From positions 1 through 39,055 of the forward strand of contig PHCU01000020.1 in NCBI GenBank assembly GCA_002842345.1: DNA of 39,055 nt, read 5' to 3'. Source of the DNA: Betaproteobacteria bacterium HGW-Betaproteobacteria-12. Lineage in GTDB: Bacteria; Pseudomonadota; Gammaproteobacteria; Burkholderiales; Rhodocyclaceae. Below are positions 19,078-27,781 of the stretch, piece by piece. The notes under the pieces were generated by a model. It was not told the origin of the DNA and searched no databases. It saw only the letters and a program-made list of their open reading frames with translations. Numbering within the stretch: the stretch's first letter is position 1; the number at the start of each line of letters is the position of its first letter. The translations under genes were made by a program, and so were the position numbers.

Positions 19078-20813
19078 ACAGGATGTGCATGTTGGCCCTG
19101 GGCGGGCTGGTCTTGGCGGGGTGCAGCAACCAGCATGTCTATCGTGGCGATGCCTACGAGCGCATCAACCAGGAAATGCAGGCGGCGGCCGAGAGCAAGC
19201 CGAATCGCCAGGCGATTAGCGAAGCCCTCGGCCGGGCCGTGGTACCGCCGCTGCAGCTCGATGCGCCGGAAGCGGCGAAAAGCGAAGCGCGTTTCAACCT
19301 GGCGGTGAACAATGCGCCGGTGGCGCAGGTGCTCACTGCCGTGGTCTCCGGCACGCCGTACAGCATGACCTTTCCGCAGGAACTGGAGGGTACGGTCAGC
19401 CTCAACCTGAAGAACGTTACTGTCCGCGAGGTGCTGGACACGCTGCGCGACGTTTACGGCTACGACTACCGCCTGCAGGGCAAGCGCATCCATGTGCAGT
19501 CGAATACCCTGCAGACCCGTCTGTTCAAGATCAACTACCTGGCGAATCGTCGTCAGGGCATGAGCGAGATGCGGGTCACCGGCAGTTCGCCGACAACCGC
19601 CGGGCCGAGCACCAGTGGTAGCGCCACGGGACAGAGCGGCAACACGAACAACGGCGGCAGCTCGCCCACGGGGAGCAATCCACAAGCTTCCGACAGTGCA
19701 CGGGTGAAGACCACCTCCGATTACGATTTCTGGAAAGAGTTGGGTACGGCGCTGAATGTCATCGTTGGTGCCGAAGCGGGACGCAACGTCATCGTCAATC
19801 CGAACTCGGGCGTCGTGTTGATCAAGGCCATGCCAGGCGAACTGCGTTCGGTCGAGGATTACCTCAAGGCGACGCAACTGGTGGTGGAGCGCCAGGTCAT
19901 GCTGGAAGCCAAGATTCTCGAAGTGGCTTTGAGCGACTCGTTCCAGACAGGCATCAACTGGAGCAAGTTTGGCGGTGTCGCCAACCGCTTCGCCCTTGGC
20001 GTCATGGCGCCGTCGGCGGCAATCAACGCGACTGGTACGCTGGGCGGCACGGCTGCCGGCATCGCTGGCGGTACAGCCATCGCGGCCCAGCCCGGCTTCG
20101 ACGGCGCAGTCGCCACCTCGTCTGCCGGCCAGGGGTTCTTCGGCCTGGCCTTCCAGTCCAAGGATTTCGCCGCCCTGCTTTCCTTCCTCGAGGGGCAGGG
20201 CAATGTCCAGGTACTGTCCAGCCCGCGCATCGCCACCACCAACAACCAGAAGGCGGTGTTGAAGGTCGGCACCGACGACTACTTCGTCACCGGCATCAGC
20301 ACCAATACCACGACCAGCGCCGCCGGTAACGTGGTGACGCCGAACATCACGCTGCAGCCTTTCTTCTCCGGCATCGCCCTCGACGTGACGCCGCAGATCG
20401 ACGACAGTGGCAATATCCTGCTGCACGTGCATCCCTCGGTCAGCGTCGTCGAGGAAAAGACCAAGAACGTCAATCTCGGCGATCTCGGCACCTTCACGCT
20501 GCCGCTAGCCTCGAGCAGCATCAGCGAGACCGACAGCATCGTCCGTGTCCAGGATGGCAGCATCGTCGCCATCGGCGGCCTGATGAGCCAGGAGCAGCGC
20601 AATGACCGCGTCGGTCTGCCAGGCGTCAGCGGCGTCCCCGGCCTCGGCCTGCTGTTCGGCCAGAAGGCGGGGAGCAACCGCAAGCGCGAACTGGTGATCC
20701 TGATGCGGTCGACCATCATTTCCGACGACAACGGCTGGCGCGAGAACCTGGCCGAAAGCCAGCAGCGCCTGCAGGGACTCGATCCGCGCCAGCGCGTGCT
20801 GCAGTGGCAGTAA
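19074..20813 (+). CDS. mshL: MshL outer-membrane secretin of the MSHA pilus
   Basis: Forms the outer-membrane ring through which the pilus passes. The protein has 579 residues and a lipoprotein signal with lipobox LAGC, so Cys17 is the likely lipidated residue. An STN/N0-type domain is at about 80-145. A Ser/Gly/Asn/Thr-rich linker runs from about 170 to 205. The secretin core includes VMLEAKILEVALSD near 275, VQVLSSPRIATTNNQKAVLKVG near 380 and DGSIVAIGGLM near 500. It closes with VPGLGLLFGQK and a RELVILMRSTII strand. ATGA overlap with mshK and a 13-base gap to mshM place it firmly in the operon. Confidence 0.95.
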   Translation: MNRMCMLALGGLVLAGCSNQHVYRGDAYERINQEMQAAAESKPNRQAISEALGRAVVPPLQLDAPEAAKSEARFNLAVNNAPVAQVLTAVVSGTPYSMTFPQELEGTVSLNLKNVTVREVLDTLRDVYGYDYRLQGKRIHVQSNTLQTRLFKINYLANRRQGMSEMRVTGSSPTTAGPSTSGSATGQSGNTNNGGSSPTGSNPQASDSARVKTTSDYDFWKELGTALNVIVGAEAGRNVIVNPNSGVVLIKAMPGELRSVEDYLKATQLVVERQVMLEAKILEVALSDSFQTGINWSKFGGVANRFALGVMAPSAAINATGTLGGTAAGIAGGTAIAAQPGFDGAVATSSAGQGFFGLAFQSKDFAALLSFLEGQGNVQVLSSPRIATTNNQKAVLKVGTDDYFVTGISTNTTTSAAGNVVTPNITLQPFFSGIALDVTPQIDDSGNILLHVHPSVSVVEEKTKNVNLGDLGTFTLPLASSSISETDSIVRVQDGSIVAIGGLMSQEQRNDRVGLPGVSGVPGLGLLFGQKAGSNRKRELVILMRSTIISDDNGWRENLAESQQRLQGLDPRQRVLQWQ

Positions 20814-20826
20814 GCCGAAGAAAGCC

Positions 20827-21654
20827 GTGTATCTCGATCACTTCGGACTGAACGAACTGCCCTTCGGCATTACGCCGGATACCAGCTACACCGTTATCAC
20901 GCGCAGCCATCAGGAGGCGCTGAACACGCTGCTGATCGCCCTGGCCAGCGGCGAAGGCTTCATCAAGATCACCGGCGAGGTCGGCACCGGCAAGACCCTG
21001 CTCTGCCGGCGCCTGCTGCAGGCGTTGCCGGCCGATGCCGTGTCCGCCTACCTGCCCAATCCCTACCTGGCGCCGCGCACCCTGTTGCTGGCGCTGGCCG
21101 AGGAACTGGGGCTGGGCGTCGCCACCGATGCCGACGACTATCACCTGCTGCAGAGCGTCAATCAGGCGCTGACGGCGCATGCCGCGGCCGGCCGCCAGGT
21201 CGTCGTCTGTATCGACGAAGCCCAGGCGATGCCGCTGGAAACCCTGGAATCGCTGCGCCTGCTGTCCAACCTGGAAACGGAGAAACGCAAGCTGCTGCAG
21301 ATCATCCTGTTCGGCCAGCCGGAACTTGATCGCAAGCTGGCCGAGCCGTCGGTGCGCCAGCTGCTGCAGCGCATCGCCTTCCACTATCGCCTGCAGGGTC
21401 TCGACCGGCAGGAGGTGGCCAACTACCTGGCGCACCGCCTGCGCGTCGCCGGCTATCGTGGCGAAGGCGTCTTCGCCGCCCGCGCCGTGCGTTGCCTGCA
21501 CCGGGCCAGCCGCGGTACGCCGCGCCTGCTCAACATCCTCGCCCACAAGGCCTTGCTGGCCGTCTATGGCGAAGGGCGCTATGCCGTGCGCTCCGCTCAT
21601 GTGCGGGCGGCGGCGGCCGATACCGAAGGGGCGAGTGCCCCGGGATGGTGGTGA
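20827..21654 (+). CDS. mshM: MshM (ExeA/GspA-like AAA ATPase)
   Basis: A 275-residue AAA+ ATPase of the ExeA family. Walker A is GEVGTGKT (50-57), Walker B VVVCIDEA (126-132), with an arginine-rich SRGTPRLLN near 235. It starts with GTG. ExeA partners help secretins assemble across peptidoglycan, but this form ends after the ATPase domain and has no membrane span or peptidoglycan-binding domain, as is usual for MshM. The periplasmic role may then be supplied by MshN. One base separates its stop from the mshN ATG. Confidence 0.9.
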   Translation: MYLDHFGLNELPFGITPDTSYTVITRSHQEALNTLLIALASGEGFIKITGEVGTGKTLLCRRLLQALPADAVSAYLPNPYLAPRTLLLALAEELGLGVATDADDYHLLQSVNQALTAHAAAGRQVVVCIDEAQAMPLETLESLRLLSNLETEKRKLLQIILFGQPELDRKLAEPSVRQLLQRIAFHYRLQGLDRQEVANYLAHRLRVAGYRGEGVFAARAVRCLHRASRGTPRLLNILAHKALLAVYGEGRYAVRSAHVRAAAADTEGASAPGWW

Positions 21655-21655
21655 G

Positions 21656-22747
21656 ATGAGTCTGATCAACGATGTCCTGCGCAATCTCGAGGCCAATCGT
21701 CCGGACGTGCTGGCGGGGCAGAATCTGCAACGGGAAATCCGCTTGTTGCCGGCGGTCGCCCCGGCGCGCCGCGGTATCCGCCTGACCCTGCTGGCCGGCC
21801 TGGTGCTGGCGCTCGGTGTCGCCGCCTGGCAATGGCAGGAACGCCTCGATCAACGGCTGGTGGTACCGTTGCCGGCCCCGGTCAGTAAGGCGCCGCCGTC
21901 TGTGGCGCCGGCAAGTGTGCCGTTGCCCGCCGCCGAGCCGGTCGAGCCGCGCTCGGAGAACTTGGTGCTGGCGCAGGAACTGTTGTCTTTGCCGGCGCTT
22001 GCGGTGCCGGCCTCGGCCATCCTGCCCGCCGCGCCAACGCTGGCGCCGCAACTGCTCACGGCGACACCGGCTGCCGTATTGGAATCGACCAAGCTGCCTG
22101 CCGAGCCGACGAAGGCCGACACATCACCGGTGCCGGCGCGCCCTGCCGAACCGGCGAAAATTGAAAAGAGCCCGGTCATGGCGACGCCGCGCGACCATGC
22201 CGACGCCGAGTGGCGGCGCGCCGAGGCGGCCTTCGCCGGCGGTCGCGGCGACGAGGGCAGGGCGGCGCTGCGTTCGGCGCTGCGGCACGATCCGGCGCAT
22301 CTGCAGGCGCGCCAGGCCTTGCTGCGTCATCTGCTGGAGGCGCGCAAGATCGACGAAGCCGTCAGCGTCCTTCAGGAGGGCCTGGACCTGCAACCGGCGC
22401 AGGCCGGCTGGGCGATGTCGCTGGCCCGCCTGCAGTTCGAGCAGGGCGATCTGGCGGCCGCCGATCGGACGCTGGTCCGCTCACAGAGCTTTGCCGAGAA
22501 CAATGCCGACTACGCTGGCTTTCAGGGCCACATCAAATCTCGCCTCGGCGCCCATCGCCAGGCGGCCGCTCACTATCAGCGGGCGACCCGGCTGGCGCCG
22601 AACGACGGCCGCTGGTGGCTGGGTTACGGCCTGGCCCTGGAAAACGACGGGCGTCTGCCGGAGGGCCGCGAGGCGCTGCGCCGGGCGCTGGCGGCCGGCA
22701 ACCTGACGGGCGAGCTGGCGGCGGTGGCTGAGCAGCATCTGCGCTGA
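21656..22747 (+). CDS. mshN: MshN (membrane-anchored TPR protein)
   Basis: A 363-residue protein beginning MSLINDVLRNLE, a start typical of MshN/GspB-like proteins that fits docking to the ATPase MshM. A single span at about 41-60 is followed by a Pro/Ala-rich periplasmic linker to about 180 and then TPR-like helical repeats to the end. It is the last gene of the msh locus and an intrinsic terminator begins two bases after its stop. The GC-rich linker is low complexity, so its exact length is likely variable among relatives. Confidence 0.88.
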   Translation: MSLINDVLRNLEANRPDVLAGQNLQREIRLLPAVAPARRGIRLTLLAGLVLALGVAAWQWQERLDQRLVVPLPAPVSKAPPSVAPASVPLPAAEPVEPRSENLVLAQELLSLPALAVPASAILPAAPTLAPQLLTATPAAVLESTKLPAEPTKADTSPVPARPAEPAKIEKSPVMATPRDHADAEWRRAEAAFAGGRGDEGRAALRSALRHDPAHLQARQALLRHLLEARKIDEAVSVLQEGLDLQPAQAGWAMSLARLQFEQGDLAAADRTLVRSQSFAENNADYAGFQGHIKSRLGAHRQAAAHYQRATRLAPNDGRWWLGYGLALENDGRLPEGREALRRALAAGNLTGELAAVAEQHLR

Positions 22748-22748
22748 T

Positions 22749-22776
22749 CCGGCATTTTTCAGCTGCCGGTTTTTTT
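22749..22776 (+). terminator. intrinsic terminator of the msh locus
   Basis: CCGGCA (22749-22754) pairs with TGCCGG (22764-22769) around a nine-base loop and is followed at once by seven T (22770-22776). Both stem and T-run are textbook. It closes the transcript after mshN and isolates the ankyrin gene. Confidence 0.9.
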
Positions 22777-22839
22777 GATTGAGGTTCAGGCGCCGGCGGG
22801 GCGAATGACGATAATCGACGCATCTCCCGGGAGTTTCGC

Positions 22840-23334
22840 ATGCGCCTGAATCGCCTTTTGCCCTATCTGCTTTGCTGCTTCATCGGTGCCGCTGGTGCCG
22901 AGTCCGCCGCGGAGTCCATCGCCGGTGCCGGCGAATTGCCTGTCCATGTCATCGCTCGCCAGGGCGACGGCCCCGCCCTGGCCACCCTGCTGCGCGGCGA
23001 TAGTAAATTGCGCGACGCGCGCACCCTCCTCGGTTCGACGCCGCTGCACCTGGCGGCGATGAACCCGGATCTTTCCGCCATGACCGTGCTGCTGGCCGCT
23101 GGCGCCGATCCCAATGCGCGCGATGCCGACGGCTCGACGCCGATCCACATGGCCGCCTACGCCAGCCGGGCTGGCCACGTCCAGAAGCTGCTCGAAGCCG
23201 GCGCCGATCCGCTGATCAAGAACAATGTCGGCCGCGATGCTGCGGCCATGGCGCGCAAGGTCAAAGCCGACGAGACGGCCGGCGTCATTTCGCTGTGGCT
23301 GCTCAAGGGCTGCAAGCCCGGACGGCCATGCTGA
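22840..23334 (+). CDS. periplasmic ankyrin-repeat protein
   Basis: A 164-residue protein with a signal peptide (MRLNRLLPYLLCCFIGAAGA, about 1-20) and two clear ankyrin repeats, GSTPLHLAA-N8-LLAAGADPNARD and GSTPIHMAA with LLEAGADPLIKN, plus degenerate flanking repeats. Ankyrins bind other proteins; the partner is unknown. The ATG at 22840 follows CGGGAG. Its end overlaps the DUF411 gene by seven bases, so the two are probably co-expressed. Periplasmic ankyrins in other proteobacteria are sometimes tied to catalase or oxidative stress, but nothing here shows that. Confidence 0.85.
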   Translation: MRLNRLLPYLLCCFIGAAGAESAAESIAGAGELPVHVIARQGDGPALATLLRGDSKLRDARTLLGSTPLHLAAMNPDLSAMTVLLAAGADPNARDADGSTPIHMAAYASRAGHVQKLLEAGADPLIKNNVGRDAAAMARKVKADETAGVISLWLLKGCKPGRPC

Positions 23335-23822
23335 GCCGGCGGTGGCCACTGCTGCTGTTGCTGATGGGCACGGCGGCCAGTGCCGATCAAGCATTGCCGC
23401 CGGTGACGCTGTACTCGCCGCCGGTCTGCCTGGCCTGCATCGACTATGCCGAACATCTACGCACCAACGGCTTCACGGTGACCGTCAAGACCAACGAGGA
23501 CATGGCCGCGGTCAAGCGCCGGCTGAAGGTGCCAAAGCACCTGCAGGCCGAGCCGAGCGCCACGGTCGGCCGCTATTTTGTCGAGGGCCATGTGCCGGCC
23601 GAGGACATCAAGGAGTTGCTGCGCGAGAAACGCACCGCCCGCGGTCTGGCGGTTCCCGGCCTGCCGCTGGGGGCGCCGGGCCGGGAATTCTCCAGCCCGA
23701 CCTGCGACACCGCGTGCACCATGCTCGACGGCGACACCGGCCAGGGCCGGGTGCGGCGCGAACTGTACGACACGCTGCTGGTCAAGCCGGACGGCGACAC
23801 CTCGATCTGGGCCCGGCACTGA
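23328..23822 (+). CDS. DUF411 family periplasmic protein (metal-associated)
   Basis: A 164-residue protein with a signal peptide ending at about residue 19 (GTAASA) and a DUF411 domain: SPPVCLACIDYAEHLR with a CxxC pair, then NGFTVTVKTNEDMAAVKRRLKVP, VEGHVPAEDIKELL and GLAVPGLPLGAPG. The fold is thioredoxin-like. Relatives are often found with copper or other metal resistance genes and are presumed to bind metal. The usual CGCC site is here CLAC, and a second Cys pair lies in TCDTACTM near 129-133. The ATG at 23328 overlaps the end of the ankyrin gene; the in-frame start at 23295 would spoil the signal peptide. Confidence 0.85.
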   Translation: MLSRRWPLLLLLMGTAASADQALPPVTLYSPPVCLACIDYAEHLRTNGFTVTVKTNEDMAAVKRRLKVPKHLQAEPSATVGRYFVEGHVPAEDIKELLREKRTARGLAVPGLPLGAPGREFSSPTCDTACTMLDGDTGQGRVRRELYDTLLVKPDGDTSIWARH

Positions 23823-23828
23823 GCTGAT

Positions 23829-25082
23829 TCAGCCGGTCGCCGCCGGCCCGAGCAGGGCCCGCAGGTGGGCGTCGAGCCAGGCATCGTCCTCGGCCCCGGG
23901 CTGGTGCTCGCGCTGCTGACGGATGGTCTGCACCAGTTCCCCGTCGCCGCGTCGCCGGTAGCTGGTGTCGATGCGCACGCGTTCGGCCGGCTCCAGATCG
24001 ACCCAGGCATAGCAGGTGCTGTCCGGCAGGGCCGGTTCGCTGCGGCTGCCGGCGATGCGGGCGAGGATCTCGGTGGCGGCGATCTGTCCCATGCGGCTGG
24101 CTAACTGGCCTGTCTTCGGATAATGACCGAACAGCGGCGACACCATGCCGACGCTGTCGCCGACGACGAAGACCCGTTCGTCGGCCAGGCTGCCGAAATG
24201 CCGCGCATCGGTCGCTGCCCAGGCGCTGTCCGGCGCCGTCAGGCCGGCCGTCCGGCACAGCGTCGCGGCGCCCTGCGGCGGCATCAGGATGGCAGCGGCG
24301 AAGTGGACTTCGTCGATGTCGAGCGTCGCCACCTGGCGGTAGGGGTCGAGCTGGCGCAGCCGGGTGTTCGGCAGATAACTGACCTCCTGCCGGTAGCGCT
24401 CGGCGAAGATGCGCTGGTAGGCCGGCCACGGCGGGTTCGGATCGACCACGGTGAGGTGGGCCTTGAGCCGGCGACTGCGGATGGCGTGGGCGATGACCAC
24501 GGCCCGCTCGTAGGGCGCCGGCGGGCAGCGGTAGGGGGCGAGCGGCAGAGTGAGCAGGAATTCGCCGCCGGCGAAGCCGTCCAGCCGCCGTTTCAGGCTG
24601 TCCAGGTCGGCGCCGGCGCGGTAGCCGCTGGCGAAGTGCTCGGTGTAATGGCGGCTGGCCGCGGCATCGCCGTCGAACAGGGCGGCGGCGTCTTCGCTGA
24701 TGCCGCCGGCGACGACCAGCCAGTCGTAGGTCAGCGGCCCGGCGCTGGTGTCCACGCGGCGGGCGGCGCGGTCGATGGCCAGCACTTCGGCGGCCAGGAT
24801 GCGGTAGCCGAAGGCCGCGGCGGCCGGCGCGTAGTCGTGCTGCAGCCGCCGTTTTTCGGCACGCCCGGCCAGCCAGCGATTGCTCAGCGGCAGGACGACG
24901 AAGCGCGGCTGGCGTTCGACCAGCACGACATCGCAGGCAGCGGCCAGGGCGCGGGCGGCGGCCAGGCCGCCCCAGCCGCCGCCGATGACGACGGCGCGCG
25001 GGCGGGCCGGGGTGGCGATGACGTGCGGGGCGCAAAGGATGGCGGCGGTGCCGAGCAGCAACTGGCGGCGGGTCGGGTTCAT
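23829..25082 (-). CDS. FccB-like flavocytochrome c sulfide dehydrogenase flavoprotein, Tat-exported
   Basis: A 417-residue FAD-dependent pyridine-nucleotide-disulfide-fold protein. It starts with a twin-arginine signal (TRRQLLLG, residues 4-11), then the FAD-binding GGGWGG at 34-39. Two Cys fit the redox disulfide of FccB: C186 in APYRCPP and C357 in STCYAW. VFVVGDSVG near 304-312 is the second FAD motif. FccB oxidises sulfide in the periplasm and passes electrons to the cytochrome FccA. No cytochrome c gene lies beside it, so its acceptor is unknown and SoxF or another function is possible. It converges on the DUF411 gene with six bases between stops. Confidence 0.82.
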   Translation of the reverse strand: MNPTRRQLLLGTAAILCAPHVIATPARPRAVVIGGGWGGLAAARALAAACDVVLVERQPRFVVLPLSNRWLAGRAEKRRLQHDYAPAAAAFGYRILAAEVLAIDRAARRVDTSAGPLTYDWLVVAGGISEDAAALFDGDAAASRHYTEHFASGYRAGADLDSLKRRLDGFAGGEFLLTLPLAPYRCPPAPYERAVVIAHAIRSRRLKAHLTVVDPNPPWPAYQRIFAERYRQEVSYLPNTRLRQLDPYRQVATLDIDEVHFAAAILMPPQGAATLCRTAGLTAPDSAWAATDARHFGSLADERVFVVGDSVGMVSPLFGHYPKTGQLASRMGQIAATEILARIAGSRSEPALPDSTCYAWVDLEPAERVRIDTSYRRRGDGELVQTIRQQREHQPGAEDDAWLDAHLRALLGPAATG

Positions 25083-25247
25083 GGCGCCAGCTTAGGCATA
25101 AAGCCGGCAGGGGAAAATGATCGACAGCAAGTTTTGCCATCGGTTAGCCGCCCGAAAGGCTGACGAGGCGCCGCGAAACGGTAGCCGGCGTGTCTTTCCG
25201 CGGTTATCCTAGGTGCCTTCCTCTGCCAGTTGAAGCACAGCCAAGCC
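25083..25247. other. divergent intergenic region between the FccB-like gene and the DUF3334 gene
   Basis: This 165-base gap must hold the promoters of both flanking genes. I see no strong -35/-10 pair and no hairpin with a T-run. On the + strand TATCCT at 25205-25210 could serve as a -10 but lacks a matching -35. No ORF with coding character is present. Confidence 0.4.
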
Positions 25248-25940
25248 ATGAGCCAAAAAGAAGATATCGTCGTTTTCGGCACCGAAGACATCCTGCGCAG
25301 CCTGTGCGACTCGGTGACCAAGGTGCTGAGCATCGCCACCCAGGGCGACATCCGCTATTCCGGCATGGTCCAGCGCATCACCAAGACCTGCCTGAAGCCG
25401 GATATCGGCTGCTTCGTGCTCTTCGACGGCGGCTTCTCCGGGCTGGTCGTCATCAACTTCTCGGCCCAGGCGGCGATGGAACTGTACGAGAGCTACATGG
25501 TGAGCATGGGCATGGCCAAGGGCGACCTGGCCAGTTCACATACCTCAGACGAGGTGAGCAACGTCATGGGCGAGCTGATGAATCAGATCGTCGGCGACTT
25601 CACCGGCAAGGTGGCGCGCGAGCTGCAGACGCACATCACGCAGAACCAGCCGAAGATGCTGGCGCTGAACAAGCAGGTCATGCTCAGCGTCGATACCAAT
25701 CTCGACAAGCCCGAGGCGCGCCGGGTGACCTTCTTCACCGGGCGCAACAACATTTTCTATCTCGAGTTGGCGATCGATCGTACCGAGTTCATCAAGCTCA
25801 ACGATTTCGAGCAGCACGAGGCACCGGACCCGGACGAACTGCTGGCCCAGGTCAATGCCGCCGCTGCGGCACCGGCGAAGGCTGCGCCGGCAGCCAGCAG
25901 CAGCGAACAGGACGAGTTCCTCCGCTCGCTGGGGATGTAA
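25248..25940 (+). CDS. DUF3334 family protein, CheX/CheC-like phosphatase fold
   Basis: A 230-residue cytoplasmic protein. It looks like a DUF3334 protein related to the chemotaxis phosphatase CheX. The helix DEVSNVMGELMNQIVG (101-116) holds the E-x-x-N signature (E109, N112) that CheX/CheC/CheZ-type enzymes use to remove phosphate from CheY-like receivers. An Ala-rich linker and an acidic tail EQDEFLRSLGM end it; a short tail of this kind could bind a partner. No che gene or receiver is near. The ATG at 25248 has only a weak ribosome-binding site. Phosphatase activity is inference from the motif. Confidence 0.78.
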   Translation: MSQKEDIVVFGTEDILRSLCDSVTKVLSIATQGDIRYSGMVQRITKTCLKPDIGCFVLFDGGFSGLVVINFSAQAAMELYESYMVSMGMAKGDLASSHTSDEVSNVMGELMNQIVGDFTGKVARELQTHITQNQPKMLALNKQVMLSVDTNLDKPEARRVTFFTGRNNIFYLELAIDRTEFIKLNDFEQHEAPDPDELLAQVNAAAAAPAKAAPAASSSEQDEFLRSLGM

Positions 25941-25964
25941 GGCGGCGGCCGGCTGGCCGCTTAC
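25937..25964. terminator. bidirectional hairpin between the DUF3334 gene and recQ
   Basis: GCGGCC (25945-25950) pairs with GGCCGC (25955-25960) around a GGCT loop, and the outer GTAAG (25937-25941) pairs with CTTAC (25960-25964) with a small bulge. It spans the stop of the DUF3334 gene and the stop of recQ on the other strand. There is no T-run, so termination strength is uncertain. Confidence 0.5.
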
Positions 25965-27778
25965 GCCTCGCTGCGGATCAGCTGCAGCAATTCCTCGCCG
26001 TAGTGTTCGATCTTGGCACTGCCCATGCCGGTGATGCCGGTCAGCAGGCCGTGGCTGACCGGTCGTTCCTCGGCCAGTTCGCGCAGGGTCTTGTCGTGCA
26101 GGATGACGTAGGCCGGCACGCCCTGTTCCTTGGCCGTATCGGCGCGCCACTTGCGCAGCAGCTGGAACAGCGCCTCGTCGGCCGGCGCCAGGTCGCTGAC
26201 CACGGTCGTGCTGCTGCTGCGCGACGAAGTCGATTTGCGTTTGTCCGGCCGGCGCAGCTGCACCTGGCGCTGGCCCTTGAGCACTTCGCGCGCCGTTTCG
26301 GTCAATTGCAGCGCGCCGTGCTCGGCCATGTCCACATGCACCAGACCGGCTGCCGCCAACTGCCGGAAGACGCTCTTCCAGGCATGCTCGTCGAGATCGC
26401 CGCCGACGCCGAAGGTCGGCAGCTGATCGTGGTTCCACTGGCGGATCTTGTCGGTCGCCTTGCCGCGCAGGATATCGGTCAGGTGGCTGACGCCGAAGCG
26501 CATGCCGGTGCGGAAGATGGCCGATAGCGCCTTCTGTGCCGCCTGGGTGCCGTCCCATAGTTCCGGCGGCTCGGCGCAGACGTCGCAATTGCCGCAGGGC
26601 TGGCGCTCCTCGCCGAAATAATTGAGCAGTACCTGGCGGCGGCAGCGTGGCGCTTCGCAGTAGGCGAGCAGCGAGGTCAGGCGCTGCGATTCGAGGATCT
26701 TCTGGCCCTCGCCGGCGCCGGATTCAGCGATGCGCGCATGCTGCAGCGCGACGTCCTGCATGCCGTAGGCCATCCAGGCTTCAGCCGGCTCGCCGTCGCG
26801 GCCGGCGCGGCCGGTTTCCTGGTAGTAGGCCTCGATGCTTTTCGGCAGATCGAGATGGGCGACAAAACGCACGTCAGGCTTGTCGATGCCCATGCCAAAG
26901 GCGATCGTCGCGCACATGATCAGGCCTTCCTCGCGCAGGAAGCGGCGCTGGTTGGCGGCCCGTTCCGGCGCCGGCAGGCCAGCGTGGTAGGGCAGTGCCG
27001 GATAGCCTTGCTGGCTCAGCCATTCGGCGGTTTCCTCGACCTTCTTGCGCGACAGGCAATAGACGATGCCAGCCTGGCCCTTACGGCCGGCGAGGAAGCC
27101 GAGCAGCTGCTTCCTGGCGTTGTCCTTTTCGACGACGGTGTAGCGGATGTTCGGCCGGTCGAAGCTGGACAGGAAGACGCGGGCTTCGGTCAGGCCGAGG
27201 CGGGCGAGCATCTCGTTGCGCGTCGCCTGGTCGGCGGTGGCGGTCAGGGCGATGCGCGGCACCTGCGGGTAGCGCTGGTGCAGCGTCGACAGTTGCAGGT
27301 ATTCCGGGCGGAAGTCGTGGCCCCATTGCGACACGCAGTGCGCTTCGTCGATGGCGAACAGCGCCAGCTTGCCGGCTTCGTCCAGGGCGTCGAGCATCGA
27401 TAAGGTGCGCTCGAGCAGCAGGCGCTCGGGGGCGATGTAGACCAGGTCGAGGTTGCCGCTGAAGATGGCCTGCTCGACGGCCTGGGCGGCGCGCCAGTCG
27501 AGCGTCGAGTTGAGCACGGCAGCCTTGACGCCGAGCTGGGTCAGGGCATCGACCTGGTCCTGCATCAGCGCGATCAGCGGCGAGACGACGACAGCGCAGC
27601 CGGGGCGGAGCAGGGCGGGAATCTGGTAGCAGAGGCTCTTGCCGCCGCCGGTCGGCATCAGCACCAGGGCGTCGCCGCCGTTGCCGACGTGACCGATGAT
27701 CTCGGCCTGGGCGCCACGGAAAGCGGGGTAGCCGAAGACCTCGCGCAGGATCGTCAGGGCGTTGCTGGCAGTGGTCAT
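25961..27778 (-). CDS. recQ: ATP-dependent DNA helicase RecQ
   Basis: 3'-5' DNA helicase of recombination and replication-fork repair. The 605-residue protein has Walker A PTGGGKS (42-48), DEAH (144-147) followed by [13 protein letters not shown], the helicase motif [10 protein letters not shown], a zinc site built from CRRQ, CGNC and CDVC Cys residues near 365-400, a winged-helix region and a C-terminal HRDC domain (about 525-605). This is the full E. coli-type plan. It starts three bases after the lpxH stop, as the last gene of a - strand operon. Confidence 0.97.
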   Translation of the reverse strand: MTTASNALTILREVFGYPAFRGAQAEIIGHVGNGGDALVLMPTGGGKSLCYQIPALLRPGCAVVVSPLIALMQDQVDALTQLGVKAAVLNSTLDWRAAQAVEQAIFSGNLDLVYIAPERLLLERTLSMLDALDEAGKLALFAIDEAHCVSQWGHDFRPEYLQLSTLHQRYPQVPRIALTATADQATRNEMLARLGLTEARVFLSSFDRPNIRYTVVEKDNARKQLLGFLAGRKGQAGIVYCLSRKKVEETAEWLSQQGYPALPYHAGLPAPERAANQRRFLREEGLIMCATIAFGMGIDKPDVRFVAHLDLPKSIEAYYQETGRAGRDGEPAEAWMAYGMQDVALQHARIAESGAGEGQKILESQRLTSLLAYCEAPRCRRQVLLNYFGEERQPCGNCDVCAEPPELWDGTQAAQKALSAIFRTGMRFGVSHLTDILRGKATDKIRQWNHDQLPTFGVGGDLDEHAWKSVFRQLAAAGLVHVDMAEHGALQLTETAREVLKGQRQVQLRRPDKRKSTSSRSSSTTVVSDLAPADEALFQLLRKWRADTAKEQGVPAYVILHDKTLRELAEERPVSHGLLTGITGMGSAKIEHYGEELLQLIRSEA

Positions 27779-27781
27779 GGA

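Noticed and set aside
23782..25140. 452-codon frame overlapping the FccB-like gene on the same strand
   Set aside because: Its product is almost only Arg, Pro, Gly and Ala, which is what a +1 shift of GC-rich coding DNA gives. The overlapping 417-residue frame has all FccB motifs.
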